Positions 19,785 through 31,359 of a stretch of DNA of 64,000 nucleotides are shown here, one piece after another. Source of the DNA: Cryptomeria japonica (lineage: Eukaryota > Streptophyta > Pinopsida > Cupressales > Cupressaceae). The notes under the pieces are model-generated. The model made no database searches. It saw only the letters and a list, made by a program, of their open reading frames with translations, and had not been told where the DNA came from. Each line of letters opens with the position of its first letter. Within the stretch, counting starts at the first letter, position 1. Made by a program: the position numbers and the translations under genes. Location of the stretch: assembly GCF_030272615.1 (NCBI RefSeq), contig NC_081411.1:210137744-210201743 (forward strand), read 5' to 3'.

Positions 19785-19924
19785 TATATAATAACCAATT
19801 AAAATCCTCTCATTTATGATATCACACATTTTACAAATTTTAATTTAATTTTTTATTATTAAAATATATCATATATTAAATTGATTTTTATTTTAATCTA
19901 TTTCTTATAACTTCGATTTTGGTG

Positions 19925-19941
19925 TTTTTTTTTTTTTTTTT
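19925..19941 (-). other. Poly(A) tail of the LINE
   Basis: Seventeen consecutive T on the plus strand, equal to an A tail at the 3' end of the minus-strand LINE. Confidence 0.8.
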
Positions 19942-20351
19942 ATAATAAAAGTGGAAAATCCACTAAACTATATATTAATGATAAAGAGTTTACAACGGGT
20001 TCAGACATGGCATACCGGTAGGAAAGAACCTGCAAGAAAACCTCCAGTTGTAGCCATATTTATACTTAACAGACATATACAGTACCCTTTACAATATATA
20101 TACTGATGAAACCCCCACCCTCCTATTTTTGATATTTTTTACAAAAGTCCCATAGGATAACTTCAAACCAGAATTACTCCAACTGAAGAAGAGATGAACA
20201 TAAAGAACCAAAAAGGCAGATGAATAAGAGAAAATTCTCTGTAAAGACCATAGCTAACCATTTCGAACCAAAAAGAAGCCATGTAGCCTTCATTCCTGCA
20301 AAAAACCATACTACTAGCTACAAAAGAGAAAATATATTAGTTGTCCAAAAA

Positions 20352-20954
20352 CTAGGTACTAGAGCTCTCATTTGGTGGCTCATGAGAAGAGAACAGAGGT
20401 GGAATCACCCATAGAGGGAATGCCATGCAAGAAGGAGTAGAACGTAAAAATCCTAAAGAGATTAATGAATGTAAAGCCTGAAAAACAACCCATGCTTTAT
20501 CCACATAATGGTTAGGAGCCAAGTACAACAAAAAATCCATAGAGGCTCTAGTATTTTCCAAGGAATCGCATATCAATCCCATACATAACTGATGAAGCAA
20601 ATGACCAGACCTGCCATTAGCCAAAAGCTCATGGTGAGGAAGAAAACCCCTGTAATAAAAAGAACCCATATCAAACCGCTAACTAGCCAATGCAAGAGAG
20701 ACCACCTCCCAATTGCACACTATCGGGAAGACAAACGTGGATACCAAGAGGTGAACCAAATCCAAATTGAGCATAACATCAAAACAAATAGTAAGAAAAT
20801 GAGAGAGAAGCTCATCATAAGAAACTTGACGACCAACCTGTAACCACCGACATCCCAAAAGCCTGCGAAACTCAAAGTCCATCGTGGGAGTAAACAGATT
20901 GAAAACCTTGCCAAGTTTAACATAATTCTCCTCAATTGCATCTTCTTCCCCCAA
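20352..20954 (-). pseudogene. Extra ORF downstream of the LINE RNase H domain (unknown protein)
   Basis: Two minus-strand stretches, 20954-20679 and 20669-20352, lie in the same frame and are separated only by a stop at 20679-20681. Together they encode about 200 residues, starting MGEEDAIEENYVKLGKVFNL, then HLLHQLCMGLICDSLENTRA and LYLAPNHYVDKAWVVFQALH, ending before the LINE tail. No family is recognised. Plant L1 elements normally end shortly after RNase H, so a third ORF inside a 2.2 kb tail is unusual. It could also be a separate decayed insertion within the LINE tail. Confidence 0.5.
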
Positions 20955-22199
20955 TGATCAAACTTCTAAAACTACTCTATAAAATCCAACAAGCAAAGAG
21001 GAAGGCATTTGCAGAATGAAGAGCACCGAAAACCAGAAATAAACAAGGGACTGATTTTTGAAAATGATAGAGAAATGTATTTGAAAGAGAAAATGTCCTA
21101 AATTTCCCATAAAGATACTAAAAAAATCCATTCGAAGCATTCTTGAATTAATTTGCAAGAATGCAAAAAGCCTTCCACTAAAACCCATAAGTGATTATCC
21201 CGCAAGTAAGGATACCATCAATCTAAAAATAAATAATCCGTAAGCCAAATCTATCAGACCCGGACAAGCACAAGGCAGCCAACACAATGATATTTGTATC
21301 AAAAAATAAAACCTTAGAAATGTGCTGATGGCTTTAGGAGATGAAAGCATGCGAACAAATAATGAAGGGCTAGAGATAAGGACTGCACCAAACCCACATG
21401 TCACAACCAAAATGCATAATAAATGATGATATTAGTGACAAGACACAAGGTCAAATCAATATGAGAAAACCAAACTTAGAAAATCTCTCCCTGACCTAAA
21501 AATAGAAAAACATTTGAAAACATTAGAGAAAACTTCCATAAGCCACAAAGAAACCAATCAACCCGTAGCGCCCGGGATATACACCCCATCCTTTTGCACA
21601 AAACAAATATACCAACGCCCCATATGTAAGCATAGACGGTTTACACATGTGATGTAAAAATGATCTGATCCAATAGGAGGATGACATGTATATGTCAAGC
21701 AAATGAAATGGCTGATGAATTTTAATATCATGCCCATATAATTAAGCCAATTCAGGAGTGAGTATCCAAATCATGAAAAAGTTGTTTACATATGTTGCCA
21801 CCTAAAAAATTCTTCTCCAATCCTTAAGAAGTACACACATTAACATCTAACCCAAAAGCAACATTGTATAAATACTCCAAATGCAGATAGTAATAAAAAC
21901 CTCCTATCAACACATGAAAGACAGATACAAACTGAACTGGGGAGAGGATAATATGTATACTTCAGTAAGAAATGAAGATACTAACACAAAATTTTGCCAT
22001 CTAAAAATTACCTATCCATCCCTCAAGTAATACACACATTAAAATCTAACCTAGATACAGGAATGTACAAATACTCCATATGCAAACTAGAAGTAAAAGC
22101 CTCCTATCAACACATGACGAACAGATACAAAATGATCTGAGAAGAGGATAATATATATAGTTCAATAAGAAATGAAGATAATAACTCAAAATAGATGAA
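20955..22199 (-). other. LINE 3' region between RNase H and the extra ORF
   Basis: No domain recognised. It contains a local duplication: the block with CTCCTATCAACACATGA..ACAGATACAAA and GAAGAGGATAATAT occurs near 21840-21985 and again near 22020-22190, about 190 bp apart. Confidence 0.5.
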
Positions 22200-22853
22200 T
22201 TAATCTTCGGGATGTCGAATATACCCAGAGAGGATGACATGAGGAATGTCGCCAACAACTACATTCTTATGAATAGTAGCCGAGTCAATAGCCAAATTTG
22301 CCAGAAAATCTGCTAGTTTATTTATCTCTCGAAAACAATGAGATAATACATAAGTATCAAAGAAGGATAATTTCTCCAAAATGTGATATATTAAGGGCTT
22401 TAAATGCCAACAATTACTTTTGCATTTCAACACACTTTGAATAACAACCATTGAATCCCCCTGGATGGAAAGATGTTTGATCCCAAGGGAAATAGCCAAA
22501 TCAATCACAAGTGACAAAGCTTGACATTCAGCAAAATTGTTTGATTGAGACCCAATAGCATGATATTAAGCAGCAATTAGGATTGCATTATGATAAAAAA
22601 TGGGCATCCCATCTCCAGACATACTCGGATTCCCCCTAGAAGCACCATCAAAATGGAGTTTGAAACGACCTGAAGGAGGAGGAGCCCAACTAGCCATAAT
22701 TCTCTTATTTTTAAAAGCCATAACTTTTGCATCTGACCCATGAGAAGGTATTCTAGATAGAGATTTCCATCTCCTTCTGATCATGCCATCCCAATGGGAA
22801 AAAAATGTCAGATTTTCTAAATTCTTATGAATATATGACAAGACCACCTTCAA
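22200..22853 (-). pseudogene. RNase H domain (RVT_3 type) of the LINE
   Basis: Minus-strand frame with the RNase H signature: RFKLHFDGASRGNPSMSGDG, then NNFAECQALSLVIDLAISLG, then IQGDSMVVIQSVL and FREINKLADFLANLAID. These supply the conserved catalytic Asp, Glu and Asp (FDGA, AECQA, QGDS). One stop at 22566-22568 interrupts a single frame. In LINEs this domain removes template RNA after target-primed reverse transcription. It is the end of ORF2. Confidence 0.88.
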
Positions 22854-22862
22854 GATAGAAGC

Positions 22863-23330
22863 CTATATCTTGACTAAAATATCAGAAAGCAAAGTGGATG
22901 ATTTTTTAAAGATCCTATTATTTATTTCTAACCAAACGTTCCAAACAATAATCGATGGGGCTATAGTCGAAAGGTAGGCATAAAAAGAAGAGGAGAACAA
23001 GAGAGGCCAAGCTCTAAAGTGAGAGAGAAGGTCCCCACTAGTAACAAAAGACAATCCTAGCTTCTCGAAAAACCAATTCCAACATCCTAGAGCAAAATCA
23101 CAATGAAGGAAAAGATGAGATGATGATTCCAATTTCTGATTACACAAAACACAAGGGAAAACAATAGATAAACCCATCCTATCTAGTCTCATCCCGGTTA
23201 GAACCCTGTCTTGAACAACAAGCCAAGCAAAAGCTCTAGCCTTCAGCAGACATGCTGGATGCCAGAATAATTTGTAAGGAAAAGAAGAGAGACCCTTAGC
23301 CAACATAAGAGAGTTGTATCCATCTTTCAC
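22863..23330 (-). pseudogene. zf-RVT zinc-finger region of LINE ORF2
   Basis: Encodes FPYKLFWHPACLLKARAFAW, then VLTGMRLDRMG, then CVLCNQKLESSSHLFLHCDF and CWNWFF. The pattern W..l.P.K...F.W.......T...L..RG, then C..C....ES..HLF..C, is the plant LINE zf-RVT domain. It lies between RT and RNase H as expected and is broken from both by frame changes. Confidence 0.88.
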
Positions 23331-23597
23331 TGAGTATTTTCTAGATCAACTCTTAGTCCAAACCAGCTCATCATCCTTCTTAGACAAAATGATAAGTCTT
23401 TCTTTAAGAATAGAATAAAAATCTTCTTTCAGACTAGGGCTAACAGGAAGAAACTCAATCGATTTCTATTGAGCCATCACCAGATGTCCATTATGAATTA
23501 TATTAAAGTAGTCCGATAAATAGACCCCCCATTTATCTAGAAGTATTGATTTCAATGGAGACAAATCCCTAATAAAATCCATAGGACAATAACCATT

Positions 23598-24113
23598 CTA
23601 GGCATCATCCCGAAATCTAATTTTCGTACCCTTATGCACAACCCAAGAAAGATACGACAGTAAGACACTTCTACATTTTCCCATGAAATTCCAAATAGCT
23701 GACCCCTTAGGTAGAGTCAAGGCCCTAAAAATAGACTCCCTAGATCCATTAGAAAGATACTTAGTGAACATGATTCTAGCCCAAAGGGATGCTGGATTAT
23801 CATACAATTTCCACACTAACTTGGACCCTAAGGCCAGATTTTGATTTTCCAAACTACGAATTCTAGCCCCCCCAAGTTCCTTAGGAAGACAAACCTTATC
23901 CCAAGCTAACAAGGGGATCCTAGATTTCCCATCCCTATTTTTATTCCAAAGGAAAGATCTCAGAGTATCCTTTAAACTGACAGTGATAGCATTTGGAGCT
24001 TTTAGAATTGACTTTAAGTAAATGGGCACTGCCTTTAGTATAGACTTAATCAACACAATTTTCCTAGCCATGGTGAGCCATTTGTGATTCCATGCCAAGA
24101 TTTTCTTAGACAC
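23598..24113 (-). pseudogene. RT thumb/connection region of LINE ORF2
   Basis: A 171-codon open stretch with the standard plant LINE sequence after RT: KWLTMARKIVLIKSILKAVP, RSFLWNKNRDGKSRIPLLAW and KVCLPKELGGARIRSLENQN. These correspond to the LS.AGR..LIKSVL..lPiY and W...C.PK..GGLGir motifs. Frameshifts separate it from RT upstream and the zinc finger downstream. Confidence 0.85.
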
Positions 24114-24353
24114 CCCAGAAACTACTTTATCCCAAAAACTAACCTTAACCTTATTACCAAAAAAGGGAACTCCTAGATAAGTGCAAGGGAGATCCCCAAG
24201 TTCGAAACCCCAAAACTTTTGAAGCTTATCCTGGAGTAGGGAGTGAGTGTTTAAGAAAAAAATCTAATATTTTTCCTTGTTGACCTTTTGACCAGAAGAA
24301 GTTGCATAATTCCTGATTACTTGATCAATAAATCGAGCCTCCTTCAAGGTTGC

Positions 24354-24965
24354 TCAACCAAATAAGAGGGTGTGATCAACCAAAAGGCAATGGGAAATCC
24401 TCTGATCAAAATTCTGAATTTTGATACCCTTCCATAAACTGGTCTCACGAGCTGAGCCGATTGCTCGACTCGGAGCTTCAGCTAATAAGATAAATAAAAA
24501 AGGTGAGAGTAGGTCCCCTTTCCTTAAACCCCAAGAAGAGTGGAAGAAACCACAAGGGGACCCATTAATAAGAACCAAAAATCTTGCTGAGGAAATACAA
24601 GCCATAATCCATTTTATCCAAGCCAGGGAGAAACCCAACCTTAATAGGACAATTTTTAATGCATTCCATTCAACCCTATCATAAGCTTTCATCATGTCTA
24701 ACTTAAGGATCATGACAGGGTATTTTTGGGTAGAGATCGAATGTAAGACCTCATGAGCAACTATAGCCCCTTCAGGAGTTTCCCTTTGAGGAACAAAACC
24801 TCCTTGCTCAAGGGAGATTATTCTTGGTAAAAGAATGGCCAACCTCATAGCAATTACTTTGGAAAATATCTTATAAATTGTGTTACATAAAGCTATGGGA
24901 AGAAAATCTGTGAAGGTTTTAGGGTCCTCCTTCTTAGGTAAAATGACAATTAAGGTAGTGTTCAT
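24354..24965 (-). pseudogene. Reverse transcriptase domain of LINE ORF2, active site altered
   Basis: Encodes the fingers and palm of a non-LTR RT: TLIVILPKKEDPKTFTDFLP, EQGGFVPQRETPEGAIVAHE, LKLDMMKAYDRVEWNALKIV and GLRKGDLLSPFLFIL. The first catalytic Asp motif (LDMMKAYDRVEW) is kept. The usual F/Y-A-D-D box reads LVDHTLLFG, so the second Asp of the pair is replaced by His and catalysis should be lost. The usual PISLCN motif is PIALCN here. Confidence 0.88.
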
Positions 24966-24999
24966 TTCTTTAAGGATAGACCTATTCTCCTAGCTTCCT

Positions 25000-25554
25000 C
25001 TAAAGTGAAAAGGACATCCTGACCCACAAAATCCCAACATTTTTGAAAAAAAAAGGAGTAAAACCATCAGGCCTAGGATCCTTATTCAGGTTCATAGCAA
25101 AAATAGCTGCTTTAATCTCTTCTATTGAGAAAGGAGACATTAACATTCTATTATCCTTGGGAAAAACAAGAGAGGGATTGAGAGAAGAGATATTGTTGGA
25201 TTCATCAATTTTCTCAGATGAAAGAAGATTCTTAAAAAATTTAATCGCTTCCTTAGAGATATCCCCATCCTTTGAGAGAATATTCCCCTGGCTATCCTGA
25301 ATACAAGAAATCCTACTCCTGACCCTTTTCAGTTTAGTACTAGCATGGAAAATTTTTATGTTCTTATCACCATCAGCTAGCCATAACTCCCAAGACTTTT
25401 GTCTCCAATAAACCTCCTCTCTAGCCAAAATTTCATCTAATTCACTCCTAAGAGACCTGATTTCATCCAATACCTTAGATCCCAAACCATGTTGCAAGAC
25501 TTGCCTATTCAAAACCTCTAACATATCTAAAATCCTTTGTTTTTCTTCAAACAT
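25000..25554 (-). pseudogene. Endonuclease-RT linker region of LINE ORF2
   Basis: Encodes EVYWRQKSWELWLADGDKNI, then FHASTKLKRVRSRISCIQDS, SIEEIKAAIFAMNLNKDPRP and DGFTPFFFK. These match the conserved R.r.W..eGD.NT.FFH and K.PGPDGF motifs between the endonuclease and RT of plant LINEs. The PGPDG motif is PRPDG here. Confidence 0.85.
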
Positions 25555-25668
25555 ATTTTTGAAATGAAGGGAATTCCATCTCCTAATATTGTTTTTTTAA
25601 AAACTAATCTTCTTGACCAACTGGAACATTCTAGAACCTCTAAAGAATGGAGCCTCTCCCCACCATTG

Positions 25669-26435
25669 TCACAGGAGGGGAAGAAAAGAGGGATCACTAA
25701 ACCACATTGGCTCAAACTTAAAAGGAAGTTTGTGTGAAGGTCTATCCCTTACCACAGTCAAAGAGACTAGAAAATGATCCGACCCAGAAAGGGGAAGAAT
25801 GGAAGAGAAAAACTCAATGTCTGAATCGAACCAATTAGATGAGAGTAAAAATCTATCCAATCTTTCCACAATCTGAGAGAAATTTTTCCTCATGTCCGTC
25901 CATGTGAATAGGCCATTATTAGGTTTACAATAAAAAAGATTCATGTCAAAAATGAATGCATTAAAATCATCCATAGACTTCTTATTTGGATAGATCCCCA
26001 CCGATTTTTCAGTAAGATCCAAAATAGCATTAAAATCTCCCCCAAAAATGACAAAAAAATGATTCCTAAGGGGGGATGACACCCTAATGAGCTCTTACCA
26101 AAGATTATATTTAGCCAAGATACCTAAGGGAGCATAACACCCAAAATTTAAAGCTATAAGCTCTGAATGAAACTAATGCAAGCAATTTCACATCAACTAC
26201 AAAATCATTCCATAACAAAGCCAAGCCTCCCGATGCCCCGACAATCAGACAAGAAAAAAAACTTCCAATTTTTCCAAGAAGAAAATATAGAAACAGAGTT
26301 CTCCAATGAAAGTTTAGTCTCCTCAAGCAAACCTATATCCCACTTAACCAAGTCTAACTGAGACTTGATCAAGAGTCTCTTGTTAGAGGCATTTAAGCCC
26401 CTAACATTCCATGAGATAATTTTCATTGATCTCAA
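25669..26435 (-). pseudogene. APE-type endonuclease domain of LINE ORF2
   Basis: Starts MRSMKIISWNVRGLNASNKR, the usual start of plant L1 ORF2 (the Asn of WNVRG is a metal ligand), and continues with GLLEETKLS (catalytic Glu in ETK). After frame changes near 26210 and 26090 it reads GGDFNAILDLTEKSVG, FTWTDMRKNFSQIVERLDRF and SDHFLVSLTVV, providing the GDFN and SDH catalytic motifs. This domain nicks the target DNA. The frame is broken at least twice. Confidence 0.87.
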
Positions 26436-26506
26436 GGGGAGGTTGACACTCCCCTCTTTTAATTAATGGGAGAAGAACAATTCTCCCCAAAGCTTGTATG
26501 TAAGCT

Positions 26507-27010
26507 TCACTTGACTGCAGCAGATCTAGTTACCGGAGGACTGATAACACACTTTTTTTTTGTTTTGAAGGAATCACTACCTTTTCTATTCCCAAAGGAC
26601 AATATGGAAGCCTTCTTAAACCCAGGGGAAGACGACAAAACTTGTTGAATACCCGCATCAATTTCCAACTGAGTTTTATGATTCTTTGGAGGTCTACCCC
26701 TGCCTGGGGACACTATAGTGTTAGGGAAATTCAGCTGAACCTAGGCAGTAGAAGATCTAATGGGTGTTTTAACCAGAGATGGCCGATGAGACAGGGCCAC
26801 TTCCTAAAGAACCACTCATTTTGGTTCATCTTGAGAGATATTAACAGGGACCTCAGATGGATTTAAGGAAGGAGAATTTGACAAACTCTTATGAATTAAA
26901 TCTAGGTCATTTCCAATAGAGCACATAACCTTTTTCGAGACCTCCTCTTCCTCAAAATCCTTATTAGATTTAAGCAGCTACTCAACTTACTGAGCCATGT
27001 GTTCATCTGG
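26507..27010 (-). pseudogene. Tail of LINE ORF1 (Gag-like RNA-binding protein)
   Basis: Just upstream of ORF2 the minus strand encodes DFEEEEVSKKVMCSIGNDLD, then TIVSPGRGRPPKNHKTQLE and KKASILSFGNRKGSDSF, with several stops. The basic GRGRPPK patch near the end of ORF1 is common in plant LINEs. The rest of ORF1, including the RNA-binding and zinc-knuckle part, is missing, so the element is 5' truncated near 27050. Confidence 0.6.
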
Positions 27011-27050
27011 GGAAATATGCATAGACTCAGGCATATCACACTCCCTAAGA

Positions 27051-27739
27051 TATATTTCTACATCTTTTCTATAATTATTTTAAAATGTTAGTTTTATTAA
27101 ACAAAAAATAATAATAATAAAATAATGTAGTCATTATTGTTTAATACTAAATAAAAAATATGTGTTTGGACTTAATGATTAATTAATTTCACAATCTTAG
27201 TTTTGTGTATTTAGTTATCTAAATTATAGAATTGTTTATTTTTATTTTTTAAATTATATGAATTGTGGCTTACATATGTTGGCGTAAAATTTTTAACTAA
27301 ATAGTATCAATTGAAATCCCTATTTTATCTAAGGGGAGTAACATTTAATAAAATAGTATCAATTGAAATCCCTATTTTATCTAAAGGGAGTAGAATGTAT
27401 TTCTTATAGCAGTGATGTAAAGAAATGTAATATGTGGTGAATTAACTGCAATCAAATTTTCTTTTCTTCCATGTATATCAACATTGAATCAATATACTAC
27501 ATTGTTCTAGTTCTCAGAAGAGTAAATTTAAGGATTTCTATGTACTCCTTCCACCTAACTAAGGGTTGATCGGAGGGTGAAAAGTAGGGAGTAGCTAGGG
27601 TTCAAACATGTAACTTTCAAAACTACATTTAATGGGTTGGAAGGTTAATTTATATTTTATTAGATATTAAGTAGAAAGAGGGTTAATCTTTCATTTATGG
27701 GTTTTGGGTTGATCTTTCTTCTAATTCAAGAGTTAGTGC
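27051..27739. other. AT-rich spacer with a 57 bp tandem repeat
   Basis: No gene seen. The sequence AAATAGTATCAATTGAAATC with a following CCCTATTTTATCTAA block occurs at about 27299-27350 and 27356-27407, a period of 57 bp. Confidence 0.65.
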
Positions 27740-27744
27740 TCAAT

Positions 27745-27985
27745 CATATCCATATGACAAGGGATGGATCAAAGTCAGTTTTGAGAAGGTTGCTAGAGGA
27801 ATATCAAGATTATTTGGGGACCATGAGGGTATGATCTTAGTGGTCGAGGTCAAGAAGTTACCAATTGGAACGAAAAATGAAGTAAAATTTTTGATCATTG
27901 GGTTTGGGATACTTTTATGCATTGTAATGGGGTTCAGGGAACTCCACTTGGAAAGTGACTTGATGATTGTGATTAGCATAATTTG
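27745..27985 (+). pseudogene. Isolated RNase H-like fragment, plus strand
   Basis: The plus strand encodes KGWIKVSFEKVARGISRLFG, then KLPIGTKNEVKFLIIGFGIL and FRELHLESDLMIVIS. The pattern resembles an RVT_3 RNase H domain (W.K.NFDGA..GN....G, then TN.EAE..A...GL..., LE.DS..V), but the first catalytic Asp reads Glu and the other motifs are weak. There is no neighbouring RT. It is probably a relic of another LINE or a distant host RNase H-like gene. Confidence 0.5.
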
Positions 27986-28733
27986 ATGCTAGGATATGTC
28001 AAATTGGAAGCTAAAAATGCTCCTCCCAAAAATTTGGCATGGCTTGGCAATGTTGACATGGATTGGGGAGAGGATTTATTAGTTGGTCATTCTAATTTTG
28101 TGTAATTTAAACTGATACATGGTGTTTTCAAATCATTTTCAATTTTGTACAACAATTTACCTAGCAAGGTCTCTAATTATAACTAAGATTTTAGGTCCAC
28201 ATCATAAAAAATGATGTCAATTGTGTATCATGTCATCTTTTGTTAGTGTCATGATATGTCATCACTTGATTTATTTCTTTATAAATATAAAGAATACAAT
28301 TCAATCTATTATAAGTACTCATAATCAACATTAACAACTTTAAAGTCACAACTCCTAGTACTGTACTATAAAAAATATTGGAGGGTAAACCAATAAATTC
28401 TATCATAACTATTGAAATATACTCAACTATTGGGTTCTCAATCTTACTTATTGGGTCCCCTTTCATTCAGAAAAATAAACATATACACCAATTTCAAAAA
28501 AATTATTAAAGAAAATAGGGTATCTACCCAGTCTTAAAACCAAGTTAAGTTTCTTGTCCCATAAAGATATAAAATTTTGCAAATAAATGCGAAATTATAT
28601 ATTTCAATACAATATGGCCTTGTATTTCTCATATAATATTTCAAATTATCTACTAGGACTATGAATGCTACGTACTACCCTGCATTAACTAGAGATTTAA
28701 CTAATGTACTACTAGCAAAAAGGAAAAAATAGA
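27986..28733. other. AT-rich spacer
   Basis: No domain or repeat recognised in either strand. Confidence 0.5.
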
Positions 28734-29570
28734 CTAGTTCCCAATACTTCTAACCTTGTTCTTCAATATCCATCCTTTCTTCATCCACGGGGTCTCTCTC
28801 TCCACATCAATTTCTTTAATATGCACCTTTAGACCTTCCTGGTGTATGTAGGTCAAAATCCAATCTAAGGCTGCGTTTACCACTAAATTTGTCCAATTCA
28901 AGAGAAAGTTCAGGATCTGAATTGCGATCTCCTTATTGTCCTGATAATCCTCCTTATCATCCAATAAGATTATTGTAAGTTTTGGGACTTCCTCAGTTTT
29001 CTTGTCAAAGTCCGAGGAATCCAGAATTCATCATAGTTTCTTAAAACATCATCCAAACCACCCAAAACTTGAATCTTAAAGATTTCTTTACTTAAATTTT
29101 TACCCACATCTTTTCTCAGACCTCTATCTAAAGGTATGGCCCAAAACATTGGGGAAACCTCCGTGTTTACCCGATACCTATGATCTGACATGATAAAATG
29201 CTCTCCTAACAAAGCTTTGATTGCATGAATTACTAAAGGGCTCTTATACCTGAAAATAGTGTTTAATCTCTTATCAAGAATTTCTCCTAGATAAGCCATC
29301 CGCTTCCTATTTGCGAGTAACCAAATCGGGGACTCCATTGATTAGATGATTCTGAGCTTTTAGATACTTAGAGTGATTCTTTGAAAAAAACCTTCTGAAT
29401 GCTCTGCAAGAACTCTTTAATATTTAACAGAAGATCAACTTCGTCACAAAGGCACATCCAAATTGGAGTTCTTTCTTGTCCTTCCCACAATAATTTTTGG
29501 AATTTGTTAAATATTTCAATCATGATTTTTTTATCTTTAAAACATCGAGGAGCTCCACTTGGTAACTCAT
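28734..29570 (-). pseudogene. Unrecognised coding-like region, minus strand
   Basis: A 122-codon frame (29338-28970) carries charged, non-repetitive sequence: NRKRMAYLGEILDKRLNTIF, HFIMSDHRYRVNTEVSPMFW and GGLDDVLRNYDEFWIPRTLT. A 76-codon frame follows at 28964-28734 in another phase. Upstream, 29560-29400 gives WEGQERTPIWMCLCDEVDLL in yet another frame. The composition is protein-like and the region lies downstream of the RNase H remnant at 30240-29870 on the same strand. It might be the downstream ORF of a second LINE, as in the other LINEs here. No family recognised. Confidence 0.4.
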
Positions 29571-29869
29571 AATTATAGCTACTTTCCTTTATTTAATTAC
29601 CTCCCACCTACCTGCTTATCTAGGATATACATTCTCATTAAAACACACTCTACTCTTTTGAATCATTTAAGAGAAAGTTTTGGTTTGCATCTTCCTGAAG
29701 CATTTTTCATATTATTAGACTAATCATCAATCATATGGACAATGTGAAAAAAAACATGACCTTGATAATCTGTCCCATCAACATGTAAACTCATTGCACG
29801 TAACAAAATATCCCTCCACAAAGTATTTATGACAAAACTTCTAGTCTATCCTCTTCAGCGTTCCCTTCT

Positions 29870-30240
29870 TGATATACATGGTTGATTCTGAATTCTTCAA
29901 GTTACATGATTAAATCATGGATTAGACTTAACCATTTGGCCATCATCCAATTAGGAGATCTATATTTCATTGACTGCAATCTACGAATCTCCTTCCAAAT
30001 AAACTCTCTTAGCTCCAATCTTGAAGCCCAACTATACTTCTAACAATGCAGCTCTCATTTCTGCTAAATTATTTATTGTTACTGTTAAATCTTCTAAATC
30101 TTCTACTATTTTATTTCCTACTTGATCCAAAGCAATACAACACATTCCCCTTTCCCTTGGATTACCTCTTTCTCCTCCATCAAAGTTAATTTTTATCCAA
30201 CCCGCCTATGGAGGAATCCAATCGATATTCTCTTTTGTAA
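29870..30240 (-). pseudogene. RNase H domain fragment, minus strand
   Basis: The minus strand encodes GWIKINFDGGERGNPRERGM, then TINNLAEMRAALLEV, a stop, LGFKIGAKRVYLEGDS, a stop, and later LEEFRINHVYQEGN. This is the RVT_3 RNase H core with all catalytic positions (FDGG, AEMRA, EGDS) and the final HVYQEGN motif. No RT is seen upstream (30241-31360), so it is a 5'-truncated LINE end or an isolated fragment. Confidence 0.75.
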
Positions 30241-31359
30241 CTTAAAAATTCAAAATTTGAAATCTTTTCTACAATATCAATAGAGAAGTTCAATTATTCC
30301 AAAATTATATGTTTTTGTATACACTAGTAAAATTATTATCACATTGTCACACACACACGTGCATTCATATATACACATTTACATCTACAAACACACATGA
30401 GTTCTCTGGAAAATTGCAAGTAAATATTATGTTACAAACGATGCTATAATTGATCTAATTTGCAAGAATAGGTAATGAATGAACTATGATTAGATCATTC
30501 ATAACCTATTATAATGTAACGTTCCTCTTTTTGTTGTAATTATTAACCAATAAGCTATTAACATTCATGTTAATTTGATAAATTCATGGTTGTGCTAAAT
30601 TATTGCATTATTTAGGTCAATATGCTTGCACTTTCTTCTATGACATCATGGTCCCAGTATGTTGGAACATACCCAATGTTGATGCTTTGATAAAAAGTAA
30701 TATATGCATGATGTCTTGGTACATACATATTTTATTTTAATAAATTGTAACATAATAATAGAGTTCAAAAAATTATTCAAATTTGAAAATTTATAAAAAC
30801 CACACCTCTATCCAATAACTAGTGAAGGTCAAGAGTACACTAGAACTATTAATCATTTAGTTGAGGCTCCTTAGATATATGTTTCAAGATGTCAAGTGAT
30901 ATTGTTCGTTGTACTCAATAATTAAATGGTAGGATATATATGCATCCGTGTTTTCATTTCTAAGAATTTTTAGATAATTCTATAGATAAGGGTATATTGT
31001 AGAACAAGAAATTAATAGAAAAGAACTCTAGTAGTATGATAAACTTTGGGTTCTCTTGTTTATGAAATATGAAGCGTATAACTTAGATAACAATGTGTTG
31101 AGCTAGCTAATAACATTTACTATACTTTATGATCACCCTAGCTCTAGGTGTTAATTAAATCTCTACTAGGTTATGACTGCTACTAGATTAGAAATTGAGT
31201 ATTGTGCAATCTTTGTGTTAATTTTTAATAAGATTTAGGCTCACGTCTAATGATTCTAGAGAATTTAGTAATCACTAAAACATGTTATGAAGATCTTATA
31301 TCTATTTCTAGTGGTGTACTTTTTAATTTAGATACATAACATTGAATTTGAAAAAGAAT
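30241..31359. other. AT-rich spacer
   Basis: No gene recognised. A short CA-rich microsatellite-like stretch lies near 30346-30402. Confidence 0.55.

Larger units (their letters stand above)
19925..27050 (-). mobile_element. L1-type LINE with RNase H, 5' truncated, decayed
   Basis: Non-LTR retrotransposon of about 7.1 kb on the minus strand. In reading order it has an ORF1 tail (27010-26507), APE-type endonuclease (26435-25669), a linker and RT (25554-23598), a zf-RVT finger (23330-22863), RNase H (22853-22200), a 2.2 kb 3' region with an additional ORF (20954-20352), and a 17-base A tail (T run at 19925-19941). ORF2 is split by frameshifts and stops, and the RT active-site box is altered, so it is dead. 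The 5' limit near 27050 is approximate. I could not find a convincing target-site duplication. Confidence 0.88.

Noticed and set aside
23598-26435. An active reverse transcriptase gene
   Set aside because: The frame is split at several points and the catalytic box reads LVDH instead of F/Y-A-D-D.
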